From an uncultured Hyphomonadaceae bacterium (GTDB lineage Bacteria; Pseudomonadota; Alphaproteobacteria; Caulobacterales; Hyphomonadaceae), in NCBI GenBank assembly GCA_913057945.1, contig CAJXOF010000014.1, positions 1-64,000 of the forward strand: a stretch of 64,000 nt of DNA, read 5' to 3'. A model generated the notes under the pieces. That model was not told where the DNA came from. It did no database searches and saw only the letters and a program-made list of their open reading frames with translations. Position 1 is the first letter of the stretch, and each line of letters opens with the position of its first letter. Made by a program: the position numbers and the translations under genes. Positions 23,346 to 33,967 of this stretch are shown piece after piece.

Positions 23346-24254
23346 ATGGATTGGGGTAAGTTGAAATCATTTCACGCGGCCGCCGAAGCGGGCAGCCTGA
23401 CGTCTGCGGGCGAGCGGCTGGGCATTTCGCAGTCGGCGGTGTCGCGCCAGATCGCAGCGCTGGAAGAGGCGCTCGGCGTCTCCCTGTTCCAGCGGCATGC
23501 GCGCGGCCTGGTGCTGACCGATAGCGGCCACACGCTGTTCCGCTCGACCATGGAAATGGCGACGGCCGCGCAGTCGGCCAACACGCTGCTCAAGGACCAG
23601 CAGGAGACCCCGCAGGGCGAATTGATCGTTGCTGCGCCGGTAGCGTTCGGGTCGACCTGGCTGGTGCCGCGGCTCGGCGGGTTTGCCCGCAAGCATCCGG
23701 ACATGAATCTGGACCTGCGCCTCGATGACAGCCGGGAATATGATCTGCTGAAGCTGGAGGCCGAATGCGCCATCCGGTTGTGGGCGGCGGACAAGGCCGA
23801 CCTTATCCAGCGCAAGCTGGGCACGGTGGCGACCAATCTCTATGCCTCGCCGGAATACCTCAAGGCCTATGGCATGCCGCGCACGCCGCAAGACCTCGAT
23901 AATCACCGGATCATTGCCTATGGCGATGAAAGCTCGCTGCTCGACGTGATGAGCTTTGCCTGCCGGGTGGGCCGCGATGACAGCCCGCCGCGCCCGGCGG
24001 CGCTGAAGGTCAACAATGTGTTCGCCATGTTGCGCGCGGTCGATGCCGGGCTCGGGATCGCGGACGTGCCGGATTACATGGCCGGGACGATGCCGCGCCT
24101 TGTGAAAGTGCTGCCGGAAACGGTCGGGCCGATCTTCGATCTCTATTTCATCTATCCGAGCGATCTGCGCCGCTCGAAGCGCGTGTCGGCCTTCCGGGAT
24201 TTCATCACGGCTGAGACCGAAATCCTGCGCCGACCGGCTATGCGTCAGAATTAG
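23346..24254 (+). CDS. LysR-family transcriptional regulator
   Basis: The 302-residue protein has the LysR winged helix at the N-terminus (SLTSAGERLGISQSAVSRQI, residues about 17-36) and a periplasmic-binding-like effector domain after residue 90. The start MDWGKLKSFHAAAEAGS is the common alphaproteobacterial form. LysR proteins usually regulate a divergent gene; here the neighbour on that side is the RAYT gene, so the target is not obvious. A strong terminator lies 166 bases after its stop, with a candidate small RNA in between. Confidence 0.93.
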   Translation: MDWGKLKSFHAAAEAGSLTSAGERLGISQSAVSRQIAALEEALGVSLFQRHARGLVLTDSGHTLFRSTMEMATAAQSANTLLKDQQETPQGELIVAAPVAFGSTWLVPRLGGFARKHPDMNLDLRLDDSREYDLLKLEAECAIRLWAADKADLIQRKLGTVATNLYASPEYLKAYGMPRTPQDLDNHRIIAYGDESSLLDVMSFACRVGRDDSPPRPAALKVNNVFAMLRAVDAGLGIADVPDYMAGTMPRLVKVLPETVGPIFDLYFIYPSDLRRSKRVSAFRDFITAETEILRRPAMRQN

Positions 24255-24340
24255 TCAAAAATGCGACATCCATGCGTAAATGCATGAAAGCTCTGCTGTC
24301 TCGTTGGTTGTATTCAGCGTTGGAGAGGTTATCTACCACG

Positions 24341-24455
24341 CATGCCAAGGGCCTCGGGCATTAACCCAATCATTCCTCCGATTGGGCGTTTCCTCCCCCC
24401 TACGGGGCCCAATACTTTCAGCCCGGCGCGTTCAATCGCTGCCGGGCTTTTTTTT
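24341..24455 (+). ncRNA. Candidate small RNA with anti-Shine-Dalgarno loops
   Basis: In the 352-base gap between the LysR gene and dps, this stretch folds into ordered hairpins. ATGCC/GGCAT (24342-24361) comes first, then CCCAATC/GATTGGG (24365-24386) with loop ATTCCTCC. An alternative stem, ATTGGGC/GCCCAAT (24381-24413), has a loop containing CCTCCCCCC. A perfect terminator ends it. Two C-rich loops carrying CCTCC could pair with ribosome sites, as in CcsR-type or AbcR-type alphaproteobacterial small RNAs. A weak -10 box TATCTA lies at 24330-24335. No reading frame here looks coding. It could also be just the LysR 3' end. Confidence 0.45.
24420..24455 (+). terminator. Strong intrinsic terminator after LysR gene or small RNA
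   Basis: AGCCCGGC (24420-24427) pairs perfectly with GCCGGGCT (24441-24448), followed by eight T residues (24448-24455). No forward gene follows, so it ends the LysR transcript or the candidate RNA. The remaining bases up to dps (24456-24606) show nothing recognisable. Confidence 0.93.
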
Positions 24456-24606
24456 GCCTTGGAGTCAGGGCTCTGCTGGCCGCTTTTTTCATTAACTGAA
24501 TGCAAGATTGCCGCGCCTCAGAAGGGCCGTCAAGCCCGCGAGACGCGGCAAGTGTTGTGCAGTGCAATATGCAGGACGCGTCGGCCCGAGATTGGGGCCG
24601 CCCGGA

Positions 24607-25071
24607 TCAGAGATTGGCGCGCAGCATCCAGGCGGTTTTCTCGGCAATCGCGGCCCGCTGGGTCATCAGGTCAGCCGTGACGGCGTCGCTGTTATCCTCG
24701 GCGATTTTCAGCCCGGCCTTGGCCGCCCGGCTGACGGCTTCGTGGCCTTTGACGAGATTTTCGACCATCGTGTCGGCGTCCGGAATGCCATTGTCCGGCT
24801 TGATCGAGGCGGGCTCGACCATTTCCCCGGCAGAGGAGGGGGCGAAGTGACCGAGGGCGCGAATGCGTTCGGCGATCTCGTCGAGGGCCATCCACAGCTC
24901 ATTATACTGGGTTTCGAACATGGTGTGCAGGCTGTTGAAGCGTGGGCCGGTCACGTTCCAGTGGTAGCCATGAGTCTTGGAATAGAGCGCATAGGTCTCC
25001 GCCAGCAGCACGCGCAGCGCATCAGCGGACGTGTTACGAGCTTCATCGTTCAAACCGATATCAACGGGCAT
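24607..25071 (-). CDS. dps: Dps-family ferritin-like DNA-protection protein
   Basis: The 154-residue protein has the Dps signature HWNVTGPRFNSLHTMFETQY (about residues 40-59) and NELWMALDEIAERIRALG, which supply the inter-subunit ferroxidase residues (His, Asp and Glu). Dps forms a 12-subunit shell that oxidises iron with peroxide and protects DNA in stationary phase. The length is typical. It is monocistronic, with about 100 bases before the aminotransferase gene. No Lys-rich DNA-binding N-tail is seen, so DNA binding may be weak. Confidence 0.93.
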   Translation of the reverse strand: MPVDIGLNDEARNTSADALRVLLAETYALYSKTHGYHWNVTGPRFNSLHTMFETQYNELWMALDEIAERIRALGHFAPSSAGEMVEPASIKPDNGIPDADTMVENLVKGHEAVSRAAKAGLKIAEDNSDAVTADLMTQRAAIAEKTAWMLRANL

Positions 25072-25175
25072 GGGGTAACTCCTTTTTCTCTCTTATCAAG
25101 GATGTAAGAGCCGTCTTTGTTCCATTCAAATCAATAGGTGGAACACCGGATATAGGGTTACTCTATAGCAGGTCT

Positions 25176-26432
<1,257 letters not shown>

Positions 26433-26645
26433 TTAAGCCTGAGGGCCCCGGCCTGCAAGGGGAGGCCGAGGGTAATTCTGACGCATGGGCCTCGGCGGGC
26501 GGGCGCCAATTCTTACCGGCGCATTAAGCATGATTGGGAAAGTCACCCAACGGTATAGGCGGGATATTAGCCTCGTTTTGGCATGATGGCGTTTATTGAG
26601 AGCCAGTCGGAAGGCGTTCCCAGGACGGGATTGACGGACGGAGCC

Positions 26646-26957
26646 ATGAGTAATTCATCAAATATGGACCTGTTGAACCGGGTCTTGGACAAGATCGCTG
26701 AAGTGGCCAATGAGGCCTATTACGACTTCTCGCGCTGGGTGCATCGCCTGGACGACATGGAGAAGCTGTTCTTCATGATCGTCTTCATTCTGATCCTGTT
26801 CATGCTGATCCTGGTGCGCGCTGGGCGTCGCAAGGTGAGCCCTGCGCCGGGACGATCTTTCGTCTCGTCGGTAGTGCTGGTGATGCTGTTCAGCTTCGCT
26901 GCAGGCTGGATGATGGATTCCCGCTTCGAGATGCAGGAAGTCCTGAACTTCTTCTGA
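26646..26957 (+). CDS. Small two-TM protein of unknown function
   Basis: From ATG 26646 (GGAG upstream) the product has 103 residues; the frame is open from 26583. It has an N-terminal amphipathic helix, then two membrane helices (about residues 40-57 and 70-87) separated by a basic loop RAGRRKVSPAPGR. Both termini are probably cytoplasmic. I recognise no family. It lies 39 bases before uvrC on the same strand and may share its transcript. Confidence 0.6.
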   Translation: MSNSSNMDLLNRVLDKIAEVANEAYYDFSRWVHRLDDMEKLFFMIVFILILFMLILVRAGRRKVSPAPGRSFVSSVVLVMLFSFAAGWMMDSRFEMQEVLNFF

Positions 26958-26996
26958 GGCTCGCATCTGCGGCCAAGCCAGACTATCTGTTGAGGT

Positions 26997-28871
26997 ATGA
27001 ACCTGACTGATTCCGGCGCGACCTCCCTTCGGGGCATTGACGTCATCAAGGACAATCTCAAACGGCTGCCCGCCAAGCCGGGCGTCTATCGCATGTTCGG
27101 CGAACATGACGACGTCCTGTATGTGGGCAAGGCGCGGGACCTGAAGGCGCGCGTCTCGAACTATGCGCGCCTTGGCGGGCATACCCAGCGGATTGCGCGC
27201 ATGATCTCGATGACGCGGCGGATGGAATTCGTCGTCACCGACACCGAAACCGAGGCCCTGCTGCTGGAAGCGAGCCTGATCAAGAGCCTGAAGCCGCGTT
27301 TCAACGTGCTGCTGCGCGACGACAAATCCTTTCCCTACATCCTGATCCGCCGCGACCATGAAGCGCCGCAGATCAAGAAGTATCGCGGCTCCAAGATGGA
27401 CCAGGGCGACTATTTCGGCCCATTTGCCAGCGCAGGCTCTGTCATGCGAACGCTCGACACGTTGCAGAAGGCCTTCCTGCTGCGCACCTGTGAGGACAGT
27501 GTCTACAACGTGCGGACCCGGCCTTGCATGCTGCACCAGATCAAGCGCTGTGCCGCGCCATGCGTGGGCCTGATCTCGACTGAGGATTACCAGGCGCTGG
27601 CCGACCAGGCCGCCGACTTCCTGCGCGGGAAGGGGGCCGATCTCCAGAAGCGGCTCGCTGTCGACATGGAAGCGGCGGCAGAAGATATGGAGTTTGAACG
27701 GGCCGCGCGTCTGCGCGACCGGATCCGGGCGCTGGCCCATGTGCGCGCCAGCCAGGATGTGAACCCGGAAGACATTGAAGAGGCAGATGTGTTCGCCATC
27801 GAGATGGATGGCGGGGTCTCCTGTGTGCAGGTCTTCTTCATCCGGGCCGGGCAGAATTGGGGCGCATCGGCGCACTATCCGCGCCATGAACGGGAGCAGA
27901 CGCCGGAGGAGGTGCTGTCGGCCTTCCTCGTGCAATTCTATGACAAGCGCCCGCCCCCAAGGCTGATCCTCGTGAACAGGATACCGGACCAGGCCGAATT
28001 GATCGCCGAAGCGCTGGAGCTGAAGGCGGGTCGCAAGGTCGAAGTACGCCGCCCGGAACGCGGCAGCAAGAAGGACCTCGTCACGCAGGCGGCCCGCAAT
28101 GCCGGCGAAGCCCTGTCGCGCAAGCTGGCCGAGACGGCGAGCCAGGCGCGGCTGCTGGCGGAAGTGGCGAAAGTGTTCGAGCTGAAGTCGCCGCCGGAAC
28201 GGATCGAAATCTACGACAACTCGCATATCCAGGGATCGAACGCCGTAGGCGGAATGGTTGTGGCCGGGCCGGAAGGCTTCATGAAAAACGCCTATCGCAA
28301 GTTCAACATCAAGGACACGAGTATCGAGCCGGGCGATGATTACGGCATGATGCGCGAAGTGATGCGCCGCCGCTTTTCCCGCGCCCTGAAAGAACGGGAA
28401 GAGGGCAATGGCGCGAACTGGCCGGACCTTGTCCTGATTGATGGCGGCCTTGGCCAGCTGAACGCCGTGATTGAGGCTTTGGCAGGAATTGGTGTGACCC
28501 CGGAGGATGTGAACTTGGTCTCCATCGCCAAGGGTGTGGACCGGAATGCGGGCCGGGAGCAATTCTTCCGGCCGGGCCGGGCGCCCTTCAAGCTGCCGGA
28601 GACGGCGCCTGTGCTCTACTATCTCCAGCGCTTGCGGGACGAGGCCCACCGCTGGGCCATTGGCGCACACCGGGCCAAACGATCCGCCGCGATCAAGACG
28701 TCACCGCTCGACGAGATCGAAGGCGTCGGCCCCGCGCGCAAGAGGGCGCTGCTGCACCATTTCGGATCGGCCAAGGGCGTTTCCCGCGCGAAGGTCGCGG
28801 ATCTGATGGATGTGGAAGGCGTCAACGAAGCGCTCGCCGAACGCATCTGGGGTCATTTCAACAGCGGCTAG
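26997..28871 (+). CDS. uvrC: Excinuclease ABC subunit C
   Basis: The 624-residue protein has all UvrC parts in order. A GIY-YIG nuclease domain (GVY at 29-31, YVG at 42-44) makes the 3' cut, followed by a cysteine-rich region with [19 protein letters not shown] motif near 205-240 binds UvrB, the UvrC/RNase H-like domain makes the 5' cut ([33 protein letters not shown]), and a C-terminal helix-hairpin-helix binds DNA ([18 protein letters not shown]). It works with UvrA and UvrB in nucleotide excision repair. The final codons overlap the TetR gene tail to tail by 4 bases. Confidence 0.98.
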   Translation: MNLTDSGATSLRGIDVIKDNLKRLPAKPGVYRMFGEHDDVLYVGKARDLKARVSNYARLGGHTQRIARMISMTRRMEFVVTDTETEALLLEASLIKSLKPRFNVLLRDDKSFPYILIRRDHEAPQIKKYRGSKMDQGDYFGPFASAGSVMRTLDTLQKAFLLRTCEDSVYNVRTRPCMLHQIKRCAAPCVGLISTEDYQALADQAADFLRGKGADLQKRLAVDMEAAAEDMEFERAARLRDRIRALAHVRASQDVNPEDIEEADVFAIEMDGGVSCVQVFFIRAGQNWGASAHYPRHEREQTPEEVLSAFLVQFYDKRPPPRLILVNRIPDQAELIAEALELKAGRKVEVRRPERGSKKDLVTQAARNAGEALSRKLAETASQARLLAEVAKVFELKSPPERIEIYDNSHIQGSNAVGGMVVAGPEGFMKNAYRKFNIKDTSIEPGDDYGMMREVMRRRFSRALKEREEGNGANWPDLVLIDGGLGQLNAVIEALAGIGVTPEDVNLVSIAKGVDRNAGREQFFRPGRAPFKLPETAPVLYYLQRLRDEAHRWAIGAHRAKRSAAIKTSPLDEIEGVGPARKRALLHHFGSAKGVSRAKVADLMDVEGVNEALAERIWGHFNSG

Positions 28872-29479
28872 GCGCGCGCCCGCTCGACGCGGGCGTTGAG
28901 GTTCTCGATATAGCTCTCCAGCAGATGGACGAGTTCGTCTTCCAGCACATCCGGATTGAGCTGCAGCTCCGGCTCGCCCGCCGCGGCACGCAGGAGTTGC
29001 ACGGCGGTGTGCGTCAGGATGAAGGCGGCCTCGCGCCCATGGGGGAAGTTGAAACTTTGCTGCCCACTGACCGATTCCAGGAAGGCGTAATGCTGGCGGC
29101 TCATTTCGTCGCTGCCGCCAGACCGGAACAGCGCATCGGACAGGATGAGCCGTGTCTGGGGAGATCCTTTCGGCCCATACATGAGCGCACGGATGATCGC
29201 GCGAACGCCGGAGGTTTCAGGCGCTTCCAGCACCAGCGCCGTAATCATCTTTCGGACATCATCGCTCTGGCGCTTGCTGAGGGCGTAGAGGATCGCCTCC
29301 CGGTCCGAGAAGTACTGGTAGAGCGTGCCAATACTGACGCCGGCACGGTCAGCAATGTGATTTGTGGTCAAGTCTGTGAGGCCATCGGATTCCAAAAGCT
29401 GAAACGTAGCTTCCAGTATAGCCTCCACCGTCGCCTGTGCTCGCGCCTGCCTTGGTTTTCTTCTTGTCTTTTCAGTCAC
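28868..29479 (-). CDS. TetR-family transcriptional repressor
   Basis: The 203-residue protein has a basic N-terminus ([20 protein letters not shown]) and a TetR helix-turn-helix with [27 protein letters not shown] (about residues 39-65). The C-terminal ligand domain is variable. It is divergent from the oxygenase-like gene at 29592, the usual layout for a TetR repressor and its target, so it probably controls that gene and itself. The ligand is unknown. Confidence 0.93.
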   Translation of the reverse strand: MTEKTRRKPRQARAQATVEAILEATFQLLESDGLTDLTTNHIADRAGVSIGTLYQYFSDREAILYALSKRQSDDVRKMITALVLEAPETSGVRAIIRALMYGPKGSPQTRLILSDALFRSGGSDEMSRQHYAFLESVSGQQSFNFPHGREAAFILTHTAVQLLRAAAGEPELQLNPDVLEDELVHLLESYIENLNARVERARA

Positions 29480-29533
29480 TTGTGCGTTCCGATTTGCTTA
29501 ACCATGCGCATTTCCTGATGCGAGTGGAATATC

Positions 29534-29546
29534 TGAGCATTGCTTA
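29534..29546. promoter_or_regulatory. Possible TetR operator between the divergent pair
   Basis: TGAGCA-T-TGCTTA is an imperfect 13-base inverted repeat with one mismatched pair. It lies in the 112-base gap between the TetR and oxygenase-like genes, directly before a CATTAT -10-like box. Only one copy is seen, so the call is tentative. Confidence 0.3.
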
Positions 29547-29591
29547 CATTATAGGGCGACGACTGCCAAGAACACTACAGGAGGCGTCTGG

Positions 29592-30914
29592 ATGAATCCT
29601 TCGCTCGCGCAGGTACACGAACGAATTGCACTGCAAAAGTCAGCCTTGCCGGAAATGTACGGCAATATCGATTTTTCTCAGTCGCCGGAACGCTACACGG
29701 AGAGTGTCGAGGACAGCTCGCTGCCGGAATCCCTGCGCCAGATGCCGCCGCCCCCTGCGGATATGGTCGGGCGGGTGAAGGCCTACACGATGCTGGGGGA
29801 TGTGACCGCGGATGCCTATGCGGCGCTGATGGGGGAGTATGGCTTCAAGCGCCTCGTCGAGATGCTGACGACCGCCTGCGACAAGGGCCTGGACGCTGTG
29901 CCCGACGCGCCGCCGGAGCTGGTGGCGCTGATCGGGGAAATGGAAACAAAGCCGGACTGGCTGGACATGGAACTCGTGCGCGAAGGTGCGCGCCTGAACC
30001 GGTTGCCGATGGCGATCACTTCTCCGTGGATGATCCGGGGCGCCTTTCTCGCCACTTTCCTGAACAAGTATACCGCGCTGCCAATGGCGATCACGGGGAC
30101 GCTGGGCTATTCCACGTCTGCGCGGCGCGTCAACGAGACGGCGACCTTCTTCACCGTCACGACGCTGCCCGGAGCGCTGGAGCCGCGCGGTGAGGGCTTC
30201 AAGGCCGCCGCCATGGTGCGCCTGATGCATTCCATGGTCCGGTTCAACATTCTGCGCCGCGTGAAGACATGGGATGTTTCCGTGTACGGCATTCCGGTGC
30301 CGCAAGTGGACCAAATGCCGGCGGGCCTGATCGACGTCTTCCTGCTCGCCTACCAGATGCTGGGTGAAGGGCGGACCGAATTCACCGCCGAGGAGCGGGC
30401 GCGTGTCGAGTTCAGCCGGTATCGGTGCTACTTGCTGGGCCTGCCGGAAGACCTGCTGATGGATACGCCGCAAGGCATCATCGACATCATGAATGCACGC
30501 AGCGCGTCCATCCGGGAAGGCTTCGATGACGAAACCTGCGGCACGCTTGTGCGCGCAACACTGGAGGCGTACTTGCCGCCAGACCGGAAGCTCGGCCATC
30601 GGGTGTTCAATGCGCTGGAAAAGCGTCTCGCACGGCTCGTTCTGGTGAAGCACTTCCTTGGTGGTGACAGCCAGATTGCGCGTGAGATCGGCGTGCCGGT
30701 CAGGCCGCTGGACTATGCGGTCGCGATGGTCCTGTTTCCCTATATCTCGGCTAAGATGGCGCTGTATCGCTTCGCCCTGTCCGTGCCCGGATTACGGGGG
30801 CTGGCGGACCGCCGCCTGACCGCACGCATCCGCCGCCTGCTCAAACGCTACGGTCATGCCGAGTTTACAACAAATGCTGAAGCTTATCGTCCTGCAGTTC
30901 CCGTGACTGCATGA
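29592..30914 (+). CDS. MpaB/Lcp-like oxygenase family protein (DUF2236-related)
   Basis: The 440-residue protein resembles the oxygenase MpaB/latex-clearing-protein family. The core has MITGTLGYSTSARRVNETATFF-like residues near 170-190 (seen as TLGYSTSARRVNETATFF) and a conserved RLMHSMVRFNIL near residue 215, where Lcp-type proteins carry the heme-ligand His. A C-terminal hydrophobic helix and basic tail follow. Members use b-type heme to cleave polyisoprene or oxidise other lipids; many have unknown substrates. No signal peptide is visible. The divergent TetR regulator suggests inducible expression. It ends before a strong bidirectional terminator. Confidence 0.75.
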   Translation: MNPSLAQVHERIALQKSALPEMYGNIDFSQSPERYTESVEDSSLPESLRQMPPPPADMVGRVKAYTMLGDVTADAYAALMGEYGFKRLVEMLTTACDKGLDAVPDAPPELVALIGEMETKPDWLDMELVREGARLNRLPMAITSPWMIRGAFLATFLNKYTALPMAITGTLGYSTSARRVNETATFFTVTTLPGALEPRGEGFKAAAMVRLMHSMVRFNILRRVKTWDVSVYGIPVPQVDQMPAGLIDVFLLAYQMLGEGRTEFTAEERARVEFSRYRCYLLGLPEDLLMDTPQGIIDIMNARSASIREGFDDETCGTLVRATLEAYLPPDRKLGHRVFNALEKRLARLVLVKHFLGGDSQIAREIGVPVRPLDYAVAMVLFPYISAKMALYRFALSVPGLRGLADRRLTARIRRLLKRYGHAEFTTNAEAYRPAVPVTA

Positions 30915-30927
30915 CGGTGGGAGGGGA

Positions 30928-30979
30928 GTTTGATGCCCTCCGAGGGATCCCGGTGGGCGGAGGGCATCAAACGTTTTTT
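30928..30979. terminator. Bidirectional terminator between convergent genes
   Basis: A perfect 15-base stem, GTTTGATGCCCTCCG (30928-30942) with CGGAGGGCATCAAAC (30958-30972), encloses a 15-base loop and is followed by a T-run (30974-30979). It serves the oxygenase gene (stop at 30914), and the reverse M20 gene ends beside it. It is one of the strongest stems in the window. Confidence 0.93.
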
Positions 30980-32471
30980 AATCCCCACTATCCATGGACA
31001 AGATGATCTGGGCATAGCCTTCCGACAGGCGTTTCATGTTCTCGACCGCGAGGCGCTCATTGGTGCCGTGAAAGCCGGACAGGTCTGCCGGGCTGAGCAC
31101 TGAGGGCGCAAAGCGGTAGACGCTGTCGGTGATCGCGCTGGCATAGCGGGCATCCGTCGCACCCAGAACGAGGCCGGGCGCAACCGGAACGCCGCCGCCC
31201 TGGGCATCCGCCACGCTGGCAAGCACGGCATAGGCCTTGTTGTCGGTGGGGGAGACCGGCGAGGCTTCGCTGCCGCTGATACCGCCCTCGGACACGCTGA
31301 CCTCAATGCCCTTGATATCGGAGGTGACGTCTTTCACATGCGTGATGACGTCCTCGACCGTATTGTTCGGGTGCACACGGAAATTCACCGTCGCCATGGC
31401 GCGCTGGGCCAGGACATTCTCCTTGGCGGAACCCGTCAGCATGGTCGGCGCTGTGGTTGTACGGATCATGGCATTGCCCGCCGGGATGCCGGCCATGGCG
31501 GAATCCACACTGCCCTTGAATAGCCAGAGATTGGCAAAGGCCATTTTCTGCATGAAGGGCAGGTCAGGGGCGGAAACGCGGAAGAGATCCGACACCGGAG
31601 GTTTGGAGAAATCGGCCGGCATCTGATTCTCATCGAGGGCGACGATGGCGCGAGCGAGGCGCACGGCTGCGGAGCCGCGCGGCGGGGTCGAGGAATGTCC
31701 GCCTTCGGCCAGCGCTGTCAGGGTCAGCGTCAGATAGCCTTTCTCCGAGACGCCGATATAGGCCATCGGCTTTCCGGTGAGCGGGGAAGGGTCGATGATC
31801 GCAAAGCCTTCGTCGAGGGCCATGACCGGTTTGATGCCGCGGGCCTTGAGCAGGGCGATGCCGGCCTCCGCGCCATTGCCGAGCACTTCCTCGTCATGGC
31901 CGAACATGAAGATGACGGTGCGTTTCGGCTGGAAGCCATCTGCGGCGAGGGCATCGGCGGCTTCCATCAGGGCGACGAGACTGCCCTTGTCGTCCAGCGC
32001 GCCGCGGCCATAGACATAGCCATCGACAATCTCGCCTTCGAAGGGGGCGCCGGTCCAGTCGCTCTCTGTGCCGATATTCACGGGCACCACGTCCTGGTGT
32101 GCCATCAGGAGCAGGGGGGCAAGCGAGGTGTCGGAGCCTTCCCATGTGTAGAGCAAGGTAAGGGTGCCGGGCACGAGTTCGCGCGTCATGGCGGCATGCG
32201 CGGCAGGATAGGTCGTCTCCAGCCAGTCATGCAGCTCCAGCCACGGGCCTTCCTGGCCGGGGCGGGGATCGCCGGAGGCGACGGTGATGGTACGGAACCG
32301 GATGGCTTCGCTGAGGTGGCTTGCGGCGCTGTCTGCGGAGACGGCAGGGATCTCTGGCAACTCCACGCGTTCGCTGGCGGAGGCGCCGCCATAGGTGAAC
32401 GTGCGGAACAGGATCACCCCTATCAACAGCACAATCAGGGCAATTGCGCCCAACAGGATATTCTTCAGCAT
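30978..32471 (-). CDS. M20-family zinc metallopeptidase, membrane-anchored
   Basis: The 497-residue protein starts with an N-terminal membrane anchor (ILLGAIALIVLLIGVILF) and then an M20 peptidase fold. Zinc-site motifs are LLLMAHQDVVPV, GRGALDDKGSL, the catalytic FGHDEEVLG, TDARYA and FHGTNE. It resembles the carboxypeptidase S/PM20D1 branch, which cleaves peptides or N-acyl amino acids. The catalytic domain probably faces the periplasm. The dimerisation domain sits between the two halves of the zinc site. It is a single-gene unit on its strand. Confidence 0.93.
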   Translation of the reverse strand: MLKNILLGAIALIVLLIGVILFRTFTYGGASASERVELPEIPAVSADSAASHLSEAIRFRTITVASGDPRPGQEGPWLELHDWLETTYPAAHAAMTRELVPGTLTLLYTWEGSDTSLAPLLLMAHQDVVPVNIGTESDWTGAPFEGEIVDGYVYGRGALDDKGSLVALMEAADALAADGFQPKRTVIFMFGHDEEVLGNGAEAGIALLKARGIKPVMALDEGFAIIDPSPLTGKPMAYIGVSEKGYLTLTLTALAEGGHSSTPPRGSAAVRLARAIVALDENQMPADFSKPPVSDLFRVSAPDLPFMQKMAFANLWLFKGSVDSAMAGIPAGNAMIRTTTAPTMLTGSAKENVLAQRAMATVNFRVHPNNTVEDVITHVKDVTSDIKGIEVSVSEGGISGSEASPVSPTDNKAYAVLASVADAQGGGVPVAPGLVLGATDARYASAITDSVYRFAPSVLSPADLSGFHGTNERLAVENMKRLSEGYAQIILSMDSGD

Positions 32472-32590
32472 CGGTCCATTTCCTCCCGGCTCATCTTTTC
32501 TCCGGTGTCAGGCCCGACCGCCCCGACGTCAAGCGCTCAGGGGATAAAAAATGACTTGGCCGTCACGTTTTTACCGGGCAGGCTGCGCGC

Positions 32591-33961
32591 ATGACTGACG
32601 CTCGTGGCCCGCGCCTGTCCCTACCGAGAGTGCTTGCCTTTTCCTCGCTCAGCATACCGCTGGCGGGGGTCGGATTGCCGTTGGCGGTGTATCTTGCACC
32701 GCTCTACGCCAATGAAGTTGGCCTTGGACTGGAGCTTACCGGCTTCCTGTTCATGGTCCTGAGGTTCTGGGATGTTCTGACCGACCCGATCATGGGGTAT
32801 GTGGTCGACCGCTATCGCAGCCCGTGGGGGCGGGTGCGGCACTGGATCGTGCTCAGCGTCCCGCTGCTGGGGCTTGCCACCTATTTTGTCTATATGCCGG
32901 AACGCGGCGCCGGGCCGGGCTATTTCGTGGTCTGGATGCTGCTCTTCTATGTCGGCTTCACCCTGTTGCAGACGGCGCGGTCGGCCTGGGTGCCGGCGAT
33001 TGCGATGGACTATGATGACCGGTCCCGCTTCTTCACCTGGGCAGAAGTGACCAGCATTGTTTCCATGCTGGCGCTCCTCGCCGTGCCAGCGATCCTGGCC
33101 ATGTCCGGGGTCGAGGTCGACCGCTTCGGGCAGGTTGCCGTGATGGGCTGGGCCTTGCTGATCTCGCTGCCGATCGTGGCGTTTTTGTCCTGCGCATTCG
33201 TGCCGGACAGGCAGATGCGGGGCGACCGCGGCAATGCCATGAAATTCGATTTCAAGGCCATCATCGCGGCGCTGCGGAACAGGTATCTCGGATCGGTCGT
33301 CCTGATGGAATTGCTGGTCGGGACGGCGATTGCGATTACGGCGTCGAACTATCTGTTCGTCGCGGAATATGCCTTCGGCCTGTCGGATTCGATGTCCAGC
33401 ATCGTCCTGATGATCTTCTTTTCCACGGCGGTTGCAGCCTTGCCGTTCTGGCTCAAATTCTCGGCCCGTACGGAGAAGCATACGGCGTTCCTGTGCGCAG
33501 TGCTCATGGGGATGTCGAGCTATGTGATCTATTATCTCGCAGCGCGCAGCGGCGGCGGCTTCGGGCCGCTCTTGATCGGCGCCCTCGTCAACGGGGCGGC
33601 CTTCAGCGCGCCGGTCGTCATTGCGCGCTCGATGGCGGCCGATGTGGTGGAATTCCAAGCCGCCAAGACGGGGGAGAACCGGGCCGGGATCTACTATTCC
33701 GTGCTGACCAGTGTCTACAAGGTCGGGAACAGTCTTGCCTTCGGGGTCGGCTATTTCGTGCTGGGACGGGTCGCGGGCTTCCGGCCGGGCGTGGAGAATT
33801 CTCCCGAAGCCATTCACGGGCTGATTATCGTGTTCTGCCTGTTGCCCATGATCCTGTATGGGCTCGCGGCGATTGTCGCGTCCCGCTATTCGCTCACCCG
33901 GTCCATGCAGCTCGACATCAGCAAGAGTCTTGATCCGCGCGGACCCGAGATGCTGGATTAG
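32591..33961 (+). CDS. MFS transporter of the GPH (sugar:cation symporter-like) family
   Basis: The 456-residue protein has twelve predicted membrane helices. The loop after helix 2, DVLTDPIMGYVVDRYRSPWGRVRHW, is the signature of the glycoside-pentoside-hexuronide family (MelB type), and a second conserved arginine-rich loop follows in the other half. The substrate could be a sugar or a sterol-like compound; it cannot be read from the sequence. It ends 7 bases before the convergent DUF924 gene, and no sugar-use genes are adjacent. Confidence 0.9.
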   Translation: MTDARGPRLSLPRVLAFSSLSIPLAGVGLPLAVYLAPLYANEVGLGLELTGFLFMVLRFWDVLTDPIMGYVVDRYRSPWGRVRHWIVLSVPLLGLATYFVYMPERGAGPGYFVVWMLLFYVGFTLLQTARSAWVPAIAMDYDDRSRFFTWAEVTSIVSMLALLAVPAILAMSGVEVDRFGQVAVMGWALLISLPIVAFLSCAFVPDRQMRGDRGNAMKFDFKAIIAALRNRYLGSVVLMELLVGTAIAITASNYLFVAEYAFGLSDSMSSIVLMIFFSTAVAALPFWLKFSARTEKHTAFLCAVLMGMSSYVIYYLAARSGGGFGPLLIGALVNGAAFSAPVVIARSMAADVVEFQAAKTGENRAGIYYSVLTSVYKVGNSLAFGVGYFVLGRVAGFRPGVENSPEAIHGLIIVFCLLPMILYGLAAIVASRYSLTRSMQLDISKSLDPRGPEMLD

Positions 33962-33967
33962 CCCGGA

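Noticed and set aside
26658..28670. A 670-codon reverse open frame over uvrC
   Set aside because: uvrC has complete domain motifs on the forward strand; the reverse frame is Arg/His-rich and unlike a protein.
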